NCBI GenBank assembly: GCA_029844215.1
Contig: CM056740.1
Span: 24,161,873 to 24,225,872 of the forward strand
Origin: Przewalskia tangutica
Lineage: Eukaryota > Streptophyta > Magnoliopsida > Solanales > Solanaceae
Direction of reading: 5' to 3'
Length of the DNA: 64,000 nt
Shown: positions 10,051 to 21,577 of the stretch, one piece after another
Numbering within the stretch: the first letter of the stretch is position 1
Layout of the letters: every line of letters begins with the position of its first letter
The notes under the pieces: model-generated
What the model was told of the DNA's origin: nothing
The model's input: the letters and a program-made list of their open reading frames with translations, nothing else
The model's database searches: none
Made by a program: the position numbers and the translations under genes

Positions 10051-12352
10051 TGTTACATCCCATAAGTTCAGGACATGTATAAGAGAAGGTATGTAAGGAA
10101 TCAAGACTTGGAAATTAGTACGAAAGGAAGAATTGTTTTTCCGACGGAAAATCTTCCGGACGTCGGAAAGGAAAAATGTTCGTTGTTGAGAATTGGATTC
10201 TCAAAATGCATTATTTGAAGAGTATGGAACTTATTAACATTTCGGAAATTTACTTTTACGGATTTGGTCACGTGGGGCCCACCCGAGGAATTTTACGTTT
10301 TGTGGGGCCCACGAGGGTTACGGAATTTTATGGACGAATGAGAGGGTGACACGTGGCACCCCTACATGTGGTCTTGGTCGAATTAGTAAGGGGTAAAATG
10401 GTCATTGACCATCTTGGAAGATAAGTCTTCAATGCTTGATATATTTGACCAAAGTCAACTTGTCCACATGGGCTTGATCCTAGTGAAACTCATCTTAGCC
10501 ACCCATTTGTTTAAGTCTAGACCCTCCAATGTGTTATATATACATACTAGTAGCAAGACAAGGTCTTGAAGAGTTAGAAAAATTTCACAAACACTTTGTG
10601 CTAGCATAAGTGCTCTCGGGTTTGGGCTATTTCCAACAAGAAAATTTTGTAGTTTTGATCCATTAGCCACAAGACTTAAACCCAAGGTTCCTAAGAGTGT
10701 TGTAAGGATATCTCAATAGAAATATTTCGGAAAAACGGTGTTTTCATATTAGTCGCAAGGCGGAAACTTAAGGAGTTCTTCAACTTTGAAGTTGGAACTT
10801 GAAGATGGGTTCTTCATAGGCTTATAAGGAGTGCTTGAAGCGGATTGGAACATAAGGAAATGAGCTAAGAATTTGCTAAGGCGCGACTTTGAATCTTGGA
10901 ATTTTTAAGGGCTTATAAAGGTATAATCTTGTCGTTTTATTAGTTAAGATTACTTATCATTGTAGTTGTGGATTTTAGCAAGCATGAGTTATATAGTATG
11001 AAGTTTGATAAGTATATTGACTATTGGAACCCTAATCCGAAAACTAGCATGTTTAGCTTTAAGATTACAATTCAAGTCGATTATTAGTTTAAGTTGTCGC
11101 ATGTTGTTTAAAGAAGGAAATTGTAGTTGTTGAAGTTGTTCATGACTATATAACATGTTAGACCTTAGAACTTGGAATTGGAAAAGAATTGGAAAAGACT
11201 TTGAATTGTGGTTATGTAAGTTGGCCGAGAGTGGCTAGTGAGCATTAAACTACTTCGTATGAATTGTGGGGCGGAATTTTACACGTATAGTAAGGCGTGT
11301 AATCCCCTTTGTTTGGTTGTTGTTTTGAGCCTTAAATGTGGCGTGTTGGTTATTGTATTCGGCCTTGAAAAAGGTGGCAAAGTGAGTAGAAACAAAGGAA
11401 GTGCTGCCCGATTTTCCGCAGAATTAGAGACCGTATACTTAGTATTATTCTACGTTAGAGACTAGAAGTTGATAGTCTTGTTGTGGCCATTATAGGTTGA
11501 CACTTCTACGTACGGCGTATTCGGCTTAGCTTGTGGATTTAGCCGAAAAGGTATGTGAACTATCTCCTCTTCTAGCATGATTCCTTAAGATAAAGAAAGT
11601 ATGTCCTACTCCTTAAATGATCCATTCCTTGGTTGTATTTGGATTGCCTAAAGTAGAATTTGTTCTAGGTACTTCCTTGATTGTACTTTGATGTTTAAAT
11701 TGTAAGTTGTATAATCCATTGCCTTAGTGAAGTTGGATTCTTAAAAGTGAAAGTATTTTACTCAAAGTACATAGAGTCTTGAAAAGGAAGTGATTTCCAA
11801 ACCTTTTGGCTAGTTCCTTAGTTCCAAAACCTAAAGGTCATTATAATGACTTTAGGGGAGTCAAAGGAGTGATTTACTTAATTGTTTTAAAAAGAGGAGA
11901 AATGACATGATTTAAGAGAAGTAACTTGTTTTGAAGGTGTGAGTTACTTGAGGTTTAAAAGTAGAAGAAACTTGTTTTCTAAATATTAAGAGACTTGAAG
12001 TATTTTGAAAGTTAAGAAACTTGATTTGTAAGTATGTGATACTTGGTTTTAATAGTGTAAGTCTCTTGGATATAAAAAAGGAATGAATTGGTCTAAAACC
12101 ATAAAGGGTTATAACGGCTTTATGGGAAGTTGGTTATAACGGCTTTATGGAAGGTTAAGAAAGTTGTCTATTTTGATTAATGGGCATAATTTGCCTAGTT
12201 TGTAAAAAATTTGAAGTTACTTGATTTCAAGCTTTGAAATGAGTTTCCTAAAAGTATAGTATCTTACTTTGAAAAATAGACATACATTGATACTACGGGT
12301 GTTAGTATCTTGGGGTTTACATAAAAAGGAGTCTTTGAAAAAGAATGTACGT

Positions 12353-12496
12353 AGTACTTTGGCTTGTTTAATTGAGAATTATTCTAGGTATGCCTTGATA
12401 AGTACTTTGGCTTGATTAATTGAGAATTATTCTATGTGTGCCTTGATAAGTACTTTGGCTTGATTAATTGAGAATTGTCTATATGTGCTGGTGATA
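12353..12496 (+). repeat. 48-bp tandem repeat, 3 copies
   Basis: Units begin AGTACTTTGGCTTGNTTAAT at 12353, 12401 and 12449 and end CCTTGATA. The same array occurs in the neighbouring LTR at 14252-14395. It lies at the equivalent LTR position to the 25-bp array of type A LTRs. Confidence 0.85.
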
Positions 12497-12636
12497 GCCT
12501 TTGAGTGCAAGTATTATGTTTTATTATGTTGCCGCGACTCTCGGTTGGAAGTGTTTGCCTTGTTATAAGTTTACTTGGGCGTCACAAGCGGTGAGGTGGG
12601 ATTCCACGGGTATGCTTCCATTATTTGTGTTACCTT

Positions 12637-13022
12637 ATGGTCATGCTTATACGATGTGGGATGCCGGGGTATGCGACCACGAGGATACTCGCGGACATCT
12701 TTATACGATGTGGGATTAGGGGCATGTGACCAGGAGTCGGTTTAGATTCCCGGAGTTGTTTGTGTTACCCTATGTTCATGATTATACGATGTGGGATGCT
12801 TGGGCAGGCGACAGCGAGTGATAACCTTTGGTAATGCTTATACGATGTGGGATCTTGGGCGTGCGACCACGAGGATACTCGCTGGACATCTTATACGATG
12901 TGGGATTAGGCGGCATGTGACCACGGCGGGTTTGATTCGGTTGTTTGTATACCCCATGGTCATGCTTATACGATGTGGGATTCCGGGGCATGCGACCACG
13001 AGGGATACTCCTTGGATATGCT
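12637..13022 (+). repeat. Imperfect tandem repeats around TATACGATGTGGGAT
   Basis: About six copies of a 55-80 bp unit with 'TATACGATGTGGGAT' followed by 'GGGCATGCGACCACGAGG' and variable spacers. Fewer copies occur at 14530-14730. Glycine/histidine-rich open frames across it are products of the repeat. Confidence 0.7.
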
Positions 13023-13674
13023 TATTGGTGTTATATTATATCATGTACTGCCGGCAGTAAGGAAGGATTCCACGGGCATGATTGATGTTATGGGCGTGAG
13101 ACCCATAGTTATATTTGAATAGTGACTTTGAGGCATGCGTCACGACTTGATATAACTTGCTTATGTATTGTATCTGTAGGTTGGCTATCATACATGTCTC
13201 TGTTTTGTTTAAGTTATGATTTTATTACGATCATCTTGTTTCACATACTTGGTACATTCTTCGTCTTGACCTCGCCCGGGTGCGTTAAATCTGCGCAGGT
13301 TTAGGTACGCTGTTTGGTGAGCGGCAGGTGTAGGACCACCTTTCGAGTTTTGGATAGCTCATACGTTGGGAGTTTATCTTTTTTGGTATAAGTTCCTTGA
13401 TGTGCTTTTATGCGATTATGGGTGCAGCGGGGCCTTGTCCGTCATAGTTCGATATAACTCTTAAGTGCAATATTCATATGTGGGATTGGACTCATGTACG
13501 GTGTAGTGTCTTTTGTTATGTATATTATGGCAGCCTTGTCGGCTTTGCCCTTGCACGTATGTTGGTTTTAAAAAAAAAAGGGTGTTATTTAATTTCCGCA
13601 GTTTACTTAGTTGTTAAGGTAGAAGGGTGCCCAGGTAGGGCACCAGTCACGGGCCCGGGGTTCGGGGTGTGACA

Positions 13675-14927
13675 TTTGGATTCTTATAAGTGAAAGTATT
13701 TTACTTAAAGTACATAGAGTCTTGAAAAGGAAGTGGTTTCCAAACCTTTTGGCTAGTGCCTTAGTTCCAAAACCTAAGGGTCGTTATAATTACCTTAGGG
13801 GAGTCAAAGGAGTGATTTACTTAATTGTTTTAAAAGAGGATAAATGACATGATTTAAGTAGAAGAAACTTGTTTTCTAAATATTAAGAGACTTGAAGTAT
13901 TTTGAAAGTTAAGAAACTTGATTTGTAAGTATGTGATACTTGGTTTTAATAGTGTAAGTCTCTTGGATATAAAAAAGGAATGAATTGGTCTAAAACCATA
14001 AAGGGTTATAACGGCTTTATGGGAAGTTGGTTATAACGGTTTTATGGAAGGTTAAGAAAGTTGTCTATTTTGATTAATGGGCATAAGTTGCCTAGATTGT
14101 GAAAATTTGAAGTTACTTGGTTTAAGCTTTGAAATGAGTTTCTAAAAGTGTAGTAACTTACTTTGAAAAATAGACACACCTTGATACTACGGGTGTTAGT
14201 ATCTTGGGGTTTTACATAAAAATGAGTCTTTTGAAAGGAATGTACGTACGTAGTACTTTGGCTTGTTTAATTGAGAATTATTCTATGTGTGCCTTGATAA
14301 GTACTTTGGCTTGTTTAATTGAGAATTATTCTATGTGTGCCTTGATAAGTACTTTGGCTTGTTTAATTGAGAATTATTCTATAAGTACCTTGAGTTTATA
14401 AAATGAAAGTCTAAAGATTTTATGAACTTGCCTATGTGTGCTGGTGATAGCCTTTGAGTGCAAGTATGATGTTTTATCACGTTGCCGCGACTCGGTTGGA
14501 GAAGTATGTCTTGTTGTAAGTTTACTTGGACGTACCGACAGTGATGTGGGATTCCACGGGTATGCTTTCATTATTTGTATTACTCCTTGGACATGCTTAT
14601 CGATGTGGGATTCCGGGGCATATGACCAGGAGGCGGGTTAGATTCCCGGATTTGTTTGTATTACCCCATGGTCATGCTTATACGATGTGGGATTCCGGGG
14701 CATGCGACCACGTGGGATATTTTATTCCATGGATTCGCCCTCCATGAGATTTTAGCAGTCAGTATCGTAGTTAGCTTTCGTACTTGCCCCGTCGATTGTT
14801 GCAGTGGATCTCGTAGTTGGCTTTACCGTTGCCCGTCGGTCTATTGCCTGATTTGGTACGGTAGACTCCGGTAGATAGCTTCGCTTTGCCGGTCATATCT
14901 CGTGACGACAGTGGATTCGGTAGTTAG
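13675..14927 (+). mobile_element. Type B LTR, partial, split by element C
   Basis: The sequence restarts inside a type B LTR at the position equivalent to 11,734 of the preceding LTR ('TTGGATTCTTATAAGTGAAAG') and runs to 14927. Element C then interrupts it. The LTR resumes at 23914 and ends at 24726, followed by a PBS. It is therefore the remnant of the 5' LTR of the element whose gag fragment lies at 24930-25367. Confidence 0.75.
14252..14395 (+). repeat. 48-bp tandem repeat, 3 copies
   Basis: Three units starting at 14252, 14300 and 14348, nearly identical to each other. They translate in one frame as repeats of 'STLACLIENYSMCALI', but this is a by-product of a 48-bp (16-codon) period inside an LTR. 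Confidence 0.85.
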
Positions 14928-15621
14928 TGTAACGACCGTTCAGGGGCGTTCGTGCCTTACCGGGCACCCTAGTGATACATACATCGAGAAAATCAGCGGA
15001 ACATAAAACATGAGTCATTTAACAAAAGATATAATAAATAAACAGGCCAACCAAAGCGATTGCCTTGGTATATACATAAAACACGAGCAGTTTAATCCTT
15101 TTACAACCCCGCCACAGCAGATTACAGGACCTCTAAGATATCTGATGACTATGACGGGGAGGCCCGCCATACCCACTGAATGTACAAGAACCTACAACTC
15201 GTGGAACACTGCACAAAAGATAAGCCTCGGAGAAACGGGCTTGAATCTGTTGGCTTGTGATCTATGGCGAGGATCTACGGCCGATGTACCTCTACTGCGG
15301 CATGAGCGGCCAAGGAGGTCGATTACAGTACCAAGTATGTGAAACCATGCAATCGTAAATGAAATCATACTAGTCTATATAAAGCGAGACATGTATGATA
15401 ACCAAACTACGATTCACAACATAAAGCGATCATCACTCCAATATAACTATGGGTCTCACGCCCACAACATCAATCGAGTTCGCATCACGGCGCGTGCCCG
15501 GAATCAGCATCGGTGTAGACATGTCCATGATGCAACAATAATACCAATGTCACGTGGCCACATGCCCGGAATTGCATCGGTGTAGACATGTCCATATGAC
15601 CTCAACAACAGAGCGGCAATC

Positions 15622-15883
15622 GGATGGAAGCATACCCGTGCGCTACGCATCGTGTCAGTATGTCCAAAGGGAAACAATAAGACAACTTTCCAAATGGGCG
15701 CATACCCGTGCGCTACGCATCGTGTCAGTATGTCCAAAGGGAAATCACTGGCGATAATCAAAATGGAAACATACGTGCGCTACGCATCGTGTCGATATAT
15801 CCAAAGCGATTAACCACAAGACCTTAACCAAAATGGAAGCATACGATGCGCTACGCATCGTGTCAGTATGTCCAAAGCGATTA
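15622..15883. repeat. 65-70 bp tandem repeat, 4 copies
   Basis: Four copies of CATAC..GTGCGCTACGCATCG followed by TGTC..TATGTCCAAAG, spaced about 70 bases apart. The partner LTR has the same array at 21106-21352. The array lies in the GC-rich 3' part of the LTR. Confidence 0.8.
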
Positions 15884-16031
15884 ACAACAATAATACTATC
15901 AGCGAGCGTGCGGTGGAATTTCTCGTCACTGCCGACGCGTCCAAGTAAGTTCTCAACGATCAACCGAATCTATCGAGAGGCGCGGTAACACGCGTAAACA
16001 CAACGCTTGTACAATAAAGGCTATCATCACG

Positions 16032-16103
16032 GCATAGGCAAGTTTCACAACAACAAGCATAGGCAAGTTTCACAACAACAAGCATAGGCAAGTTTCACAC
16101 AAC
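16032..16103. repeat. 25-bp tandem repeat, 3 copies
   Basis: GCATAGGCAAGTTTCACAAC plus AACAA at 16032, 16057 and 16082. It is the reverse complement of the array at 1451-1550. Confidence 0.85.
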
Positions 16104-17764
16104 TCAAAGTACTTTCATTTTATGCCAAAGTCGGGTTTTAACCCCAAAGTACTACATCGTTAAGTTCTTTTAAAGAGATCCATTACCTTTATAAAAGTCA
16201 CCCGATACGTAGTATTAGAATGACAAACCCACATTCCTTTTCAAAATCAAGTAGCAACATTCTTTTCCTAAGTTCGGTTGCCTAGTTTGATTACTCAAGC
16301 TTTCCATTTTCAAATGGTTTCATAGTTCATAAACTTAATCACTTGATTCCTTTTTAGAACAATTGAGTAATATATGTCTCTCGTGAGAGTAGGTTATTCT
16401 TGTTTACAACATTCTTATTACAATGACCATGATCTAGAAAATGTAATATCATTTTGTCTCATCTTAGTTTCTATGCGGATGGAGGTTTCTACTTGGTTTT
16501 AATACGATACATCATTATTCAATACATTTTCCTTTGTTAACGCTGCGATGGTGCTGTCGATACGTTCGATTTCCAAATCGGTAAAACATTATCCCATTAA
16601 ATAAAACCAAGTACTCATTACTCACGAATGAGGTTTCACAAACATTCACATTAAAACAAATAAGTTAAGTCTCTTATCTTATAAGATCAAGTCTCTTAAC
16701 TTCTTACATCAGTAAACCATTTTCACTTACATAAGGTCGTTATAACTAACTTCCCATAAAGCTATTATAACACCCTATGTTTTAAACCAACCAAATCACT
16801 TAGCACGTATGCGTCTACCGTACTACATAGTTCACAACAATCATGCTAGAAAAGATAGGAAGAGGTTCACATACCTCGCGACGATTTATCGACAATAAGC
16901 AAAATGCTCCAAGTACTACAACCTCGCTAGCCCTTTCTACTCGAGTAGAATACGCTATTCTCGATCTTTCACTATAAAGGTCAAACGTCTATTAACCCCA
17001 AAACACAAGTTTCTATCTTACTACAGAAAATTCGGCACCTCACACATGACAGCGTAAATCTCCTCTATCGGTAGGCTACCAACTGACGGGGGTTTACACG
17101 TCTAACCGGGCGTGTACAATACTACACAAGTCTCTTTGCAATCTGATCTATGTAAATCTGATTCGATTCGATTCTTTATTCTTGGGCTTAAGTCAAAAGA
17201 CATTGCGAATACTAAGTATAGTTCCATATATAGTATACTTCAACTATATATTCTAACAAACATGTAATTTCCAATTACAATAGAGGACAAGATAATTACC
17301 TCGACAAGCCCAAAATTATCCAAGTTATAATGTCGATCTGAGCAAGGTTTAGCTCCACTCGTGCGCTCAACCACTCCAAACAACCTTAGAAGTTCTAACC
17401 ACTTCTACTCAAATCTTGACCAACTATGAAGATTTCCTTAGGGTTTCGGTTTGAGACTAAAAAGGACAAAAGGTAGTATTTCGGACTCTACGTAAAGAGG
17501 TATCTTTGGAATACTACAAGGTACAAGGCTAAGGTATTTTGGGCATTATAACAATACTAGGGAGTATTTCTATACCACAAAGGGTATTATCACTAAAACA
17601 ACTAGGCTGGGGGTACCCATGGCTAGCACCACAAAGGGGGGAGGAACCCTCGGCCAAAGGCCACACGAAAAGGGAGAGGAGGCTCTCGGCTAAGAGCTCG
17701 CAAAGGGGAGGAGAGGGTTTCAAGACTTGGAAGTTTTGGAATGGATGAAGTCTTCACACTTGGG

Positions 17765-17774
17765 GTATTTATAG
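17765..17774 (-). promoter_or_regulatory. Putative LTR TATA box (element C 3' LTR)
   Basis: GTATTTATAG on the plus strand, CTATAAATAC on the minus strand, upstream of the expected RNA start and downstream of the U3 palindrome at 18129-18149. Confidence 0.5.
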
Positions 17775-18460
17775 CAAAACCAAAGGCAACGAGGGCCAAG
17801 ATCCTTCCAAGTGTATAGCAAGTGTAAGGGCAAGATTAAGCCAAGTGCACCCTAAACCTACTCCACAAAACACTCCACAAAACAATGCACCAAACAAGGC
17901 ACTTGAGGGCGATCGGCGAGCCAACCCAGCGACCAGTCCCTCCAAAGCCGTCGATGAGGGTGACAAGTGTCACCCTCCGTTGGTCCAAAAGGTTCCGTCT
18001 CTCGGAAAAATCCATAAAAATACAAAGCGACATAGCGGAATTTTCCTTCGCAAGTAACGTAAAGCGTTTAGTCGAAAACGACTCTAGCAAGGTGTTGTGC
18101 ACAAATGTAACCGGCCGAGCCACCTGGCGGGGTGACACGTGTCACCCTCTGTTGGCCCTCATAAAGCGTCTTTCGAAAAATATCCACAATACCGAAATCT
18201 CAAAAACAAAGCGGGCCCCAAACCAGTAAATTTCTCCGTGGGCCCACGTGACCATTCCGAAAATAAAATCTCAAAATTCTAATATAATCTATGAAGTCCA
18301 AATACCAAATCTGGGAATCAATTCCCATTAACGAACCTTTTTCTTCACAAATAACAGGAAACTTTTCGTGAAAACTCACATCTTTCTTTCTTTTCAAAAT
18401 TTTTACTGGTACTCTCGTGCGTACATCCTCACATACATACCTGCAACTACTGGTATAACA

Positions 18461-18490
18461 TTCTCCTCGCCGAAACATTCGTCGAATGTT
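18461..18490 (-). promoter_or_regulatory. PPT and adjacent hairpin of element C
   Basis: Minus strand: hairpin AACATTCG-A-CGAATGTT (18474-18490), then the purine-rich TTCGGCGAGGAGAA ending at 18461, then TGTTATACC. The PPT has two pyrimidine interruptions compared with AAGGAGGGGAGAA at 39391, which could reflect mutation or sequence error. Confidence 0.7.
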
Positions 18491-18912
18491 CCTTCTCAAG
18501 ACGGATATCGATGAAGTTCCTCTAACAAGTTGTCAGCGCCACGGTTTGGTACGAAATAACACACGTCTCTTCTTTCCTTACTCGTCGTGCCCTTCTCGAA
18601 CACTTGAACTCTCCCGGTCGTACCATACTTGATCATTACTTGCTTCGAAAATCTGCGAGTCACTACCTCGAACTTGGTCATCTTACTAGCCGTAATATCC
18701 CCAAGGCCATTCGGCGTGCGAACGATTCTGGTCGAACACATCCACAAACTCATACGATGGTCATACAAACTTGGGCCTAGCATCCTCGTGACCCTACCAC
18801 TGGCGGGACCACCAGAATCGACCCGCCCAAACGGGTTCTGGGTTGACCCATAAATGGTCCTCAACCCGACCCAACCGCGCAAACTGTTGTTCCCGATCCG
18901 AACAATCTTACT
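18491..18912 (-). other. Conserved non-coding block (copy in C)
   Basis: On the minus strand it begins GATTGTTCGGATCGGGAAC and continues with 'GGGTCGGGTTGAGGACC', 'TGGTCCCGCCAGTGG', 'TAGGGTCACGAGGATGC' and 'CCATCGTATGAG'. It is the antisense copy of the block at 6444-6830. No coding frame is conserved between copies. Confidence 0.65.
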
Positions 18913-19189
18913 AATTCACGTCATGAAAGCTACCACTTCCATCTCACACTACCACGGACTTATCACACAAATAAATCCCACGTATACTACTACTCGATAA
19001 GGGTCAAAAATAAATCTTTAACTCAAGACGACCTTACCCACAAGGTCTCGGTCGTGACATAGTCTAAGGTTCACACTTACCATGCCCCATACGTATCCTC
19101 CCAACTAAGCATGTTTCTAACTCACACATATCACAATGCTATCCGTACATAGCACAATAATGAGATCATCATAACAAGCATACCAAAAC
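18913..19189 (-). other. Non-coding spacer between gag and conserved block (C)
   Basis: No frame or domain is recognised. It matches the weakly conserved spacer of the first element (6166-6443), including a GAGACCTTGTGGG-like piece. Confidence 0.4.
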
Positions 19190-20432
19190 TCTAGAGGTTA
19201 AGGATATACGAAGCTACCGCTCACTCTAATCATAGGCACGCCTGCAGGCGCATAGTATGAAGGTGATGAACCAGCCACAAATCTGAAGGTGAGTCGTAAC
19301 ATCCGCTTCCCTTGGTCGGACAGTTCCTGCAAAATGGCCCGCTGGCCGCATGCAAAACAAACTCCCAATCTAGCACGACACTCTCCAAAATGGAGTCTAC
19401 CCGCAGTCACAACGAGGTAGGGGTGGCTTCACCGTTAACACCCTGCTCTCGAAAATCTGAACCCTTGGAGCCACGACCGCTCCTCGAAGGCGGTGGAGGA
19501 CCACTCTGTCTTGGTGGGGGTATATAACTTCTTTCTTCTTTGGCGGTCCGCCTCGAAAGTCACCAAAGGACCTGCCCGTCACGGCCTCTTCTGGCGATCC
19601 GGTCATTCCTTACCCTCGTGCCTCACATCCTAGTGCATGAGCTGCATGCGGGCAATGTCCATGCCGGTGAAGAGAAACACCGCACAAGACTCCGCCCTAT
19701 AATCATCTAGCCCGGTGAGGTTGCGATGCACCCTCTCCTCCATCTCTGCAACTAGCGCAGGTACATAGCGAGCCAAAGAATAGAACTCGACCTTGTACTC
19801 CCTAACGATCGCCTCTGCCTCGAGAACAAAAATCGCCGGCGTGCCCTCGCCGTACATGGAGGCAAGAAGTGCGTGAGAAAGCCCGAAAACTCATCCCATC
19901 TGCGAGTGCATGCTCTCCCGGAAAGCTCCCGTGAATCAAACCAATCGTGCGGTATCACGCGGCCGATCACGAACAAAGGTCGCAGACTCGGTCTCTGAAG
20001 CCTTGATCACCGCGTGATCGGCTATCGCCGGATGAACTCCTGCGGATCATCCTCGTGCCTCGACGTAAAACTCGCGGGCTACAACTCGTAAAGTCCGTAG
20101 CCTCAAACTATCGCTCGGGGTGAACCACTGGTGCTCTTTGGGCTGGGCTGCTGCGTCCGGCCTATCCTCATATCGGCCACGACCACGGCCAATAATCGGG
20201 CCATCTCGCTTGACCCATCTCCCCGCTCAGGTGTGGGACGGAGACTCGGTCTTGTAGTCTCGGCGACCCTGCTGCGGCTTTAAACTCTTTGGTCTTTGGC
20301 GGCGTCGCGAAACTCGCCGTCGGAAGCTTGTCTCAGTCTTGGCCGGGCTGCGCCCTCGTACTCCTCAGTATCTCACTAGCGGCACCCTCGGCTGCCTTGC
20401 CCTTCGGGCTCTGGTTGCCTGCGCGGAGGCAT
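19190..20432 (-). pseudogene. gag: Broken gag of element C
   Basis: The start is the ATG at 20432-20430 ('MPPRRQPEPEGQGSRG'). The best-preserved piece is 'VEFYSLARYVPALVAEME' followed by an 'RVHRNLTGLDDY' stretch (near 19630-19800) and 'GMDIARMQL', typical of plant Ty3/gypsy capsid. Before it is 'WDEFSGFLTHFLPP' (near 19850-19920). After it come the linker 'SFGDFRGGPP' and a zinc-knuckle remnant 'FGECRARLGVCFACGQ' (near 19330-19390). These pieces fall in several frames and are separated by stops, so the gene is broken as written. It is the best-preserved gag in the window and shows that C encodes Gag but not Pol. Confidence 0.8.
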
Positions 20433-20539
20433 AATCGTAAAAGCGAGATACGTCGGAGGGTCCAACTTACAACACGACTCTAAGGCACGATCTCGGAATG
20501 AGAAGAATGAAACCAATCCTAAATGTCCTGCGACCTCAC

Positions 20540-20573
20540 GATTATAGATGTGGTGCACAACACATCGATAATC
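20540..20573 (-). promoter_or_regulatory. Leader hairpin with palindromic loop (element C)
   Basis: Minus strand: lower stem GATTAT/ATAATC, upper stem GATGTG/CACATC, loop TTGTGCAC. The second base pair of the upper stem is A-T here, G-T in the first element and G-C in F and G, so pairing is kept while the bases change. Confidence 0.6.
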
Positions 20574-20617
20574 AAGACTCTACTGACACGATGCGTAGAC
20601 ACTTTCCGAGGATTAAC

Positions 20618-20629
20618 CGCTGCGATACC
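20618..20629 (-). other. PBS of element C (degenerate)
   Basis: The plus strand reads GCTGCGATACCA where the consensus antisense PBS is GCTCTGATACCA. The difference is at a CTG site. It is followed by CTTTTGTAAC, where the LTR should start. Confidence 0.7.
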
Positions 20630-21105
20630 ACTTTTGTAACTTTGTCGCGAGCCTTGCTCGGCGACCCGACAAATGGTACCGGCTGCTGCGATCCACGAGG
20701 CATGCCTACGGCCGCTTCTCGGGGATGTGCCATACGGAGAGCCACGGTTGGTGCATTCGTGGTAGAGCTCGCCTCTTTATCGCTCGGCCCGAAGGAGGTC
20801 GATAACAGTACCAAGTATGTGGCATGCAATCACGTAAATGAAATCATACTAGTCTATATAAAGCGGGAGACATGTATGATAACCAAACTACGATTCCACA
20901 ACATAAAGCGATCATCACTCGATATAACTATGGGTCTCGCGCCAACATCAATCGAGTTCGCATCATGGCGCGTGCCCGGAATCTTGCGACGGTGTAGACA
21001 TGTCCATGATGCGGCAATAATACCAATGTCACATAGCCACATGCCCCGGAATTAGTGCGCCGGTGTAGCATGTCCACGTGACCTCAACAACAAGACGGCA
21101 ATCGG

Positions 21106-21352
21106 ATGGAAGCATACGTGCGCTACGCGTCGTGTCGGTATGTCCAAGGAAACAATAAGACAACTTTCCAAATGGACGATACCCGTGCGCTACGCATCGT
21201 GTCGATATGTCGAAAAGGAAATCACAAGGCGATAATCAAAATGGAAACATACGTGCGCTCGCGTCGTGTCGATATATCCAAAGCGATTAACCACAAGACC
21301 TTAACCAAAATGGAAGCATACGCGATGCGCTACGCATCGTGTCGGTATGTCC
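21106..21352. repeat. 65-70 bp tandem repeat, 4 copies
   Basis: Counterpart of 15622-15883 in the partner LTR, with the same 'TGCGCTACGCATCGTGTC' core and small indels. Confidence 0.8.
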
Positions 21353-21505
21353 AAAGCGATTAACAACAATAATACTATCAGCGAGGCGTGCGTGGAATTT
21401 CTCCGTCGCTGCAAGCGCGTCCAAGTAAGTTCTCAACGATCAACCGACCTATCGAGACGGTAATACGAAAACACAACGCTTGTACAATAAAGGCTATCAT
21501 CACAA

Positions 21506-21577
21506 GCATAGGCAAGTTTCACAACAACAAGCATAGGCAAGTTTCACAACAACAAGCATAGGCAAGTTTCACACAAC
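21506..21577. repeat. 25-bp tandem repeat, 3 copies
   Basis: Units at 21506, 21531 and 21556, matching 16032-16103. Confidence 0.85.

Larger units (their letters stand above)
10051..13674 (+). mobile_element. Type B 3' LTR
   Basis: This 3.6-kb LTR begins TGTTACATCCCATAAG just after a PPT and ends GGGGTGTGACA, so it is a 3' LTR. It is related to the two LTRs of element D but clearly more diverged. It contains a TATA-like TATATATAC at 10535, a 48-bp tandem repeat at 12353-12496 and a 'TATACGATGTGGGAT' repeat region at 12637-13022. It is followed directly by a second, partial type B LTR with no spacer. Open frames inside are short and come from the repeats. Confidence 0.8.
14928..18460 (-). mobile_element. 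Element C 3' LTR (antisense)
   Basis: On the plus strand it begins TGTAACGACC (consensus TGTCACGACC) and ends CTACTGGTATAACA, followed by the complement of a PPT. It is 3.5 kb long. It includes a 65-70 bp repeat array (15622-15883), the 25-bp array (16032-16103), the U3 palindrome (18129-18149) and a TATA box (17765-17774). The sequence is close to the other LTR of C but with many small indels. Confidence 0.85.
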
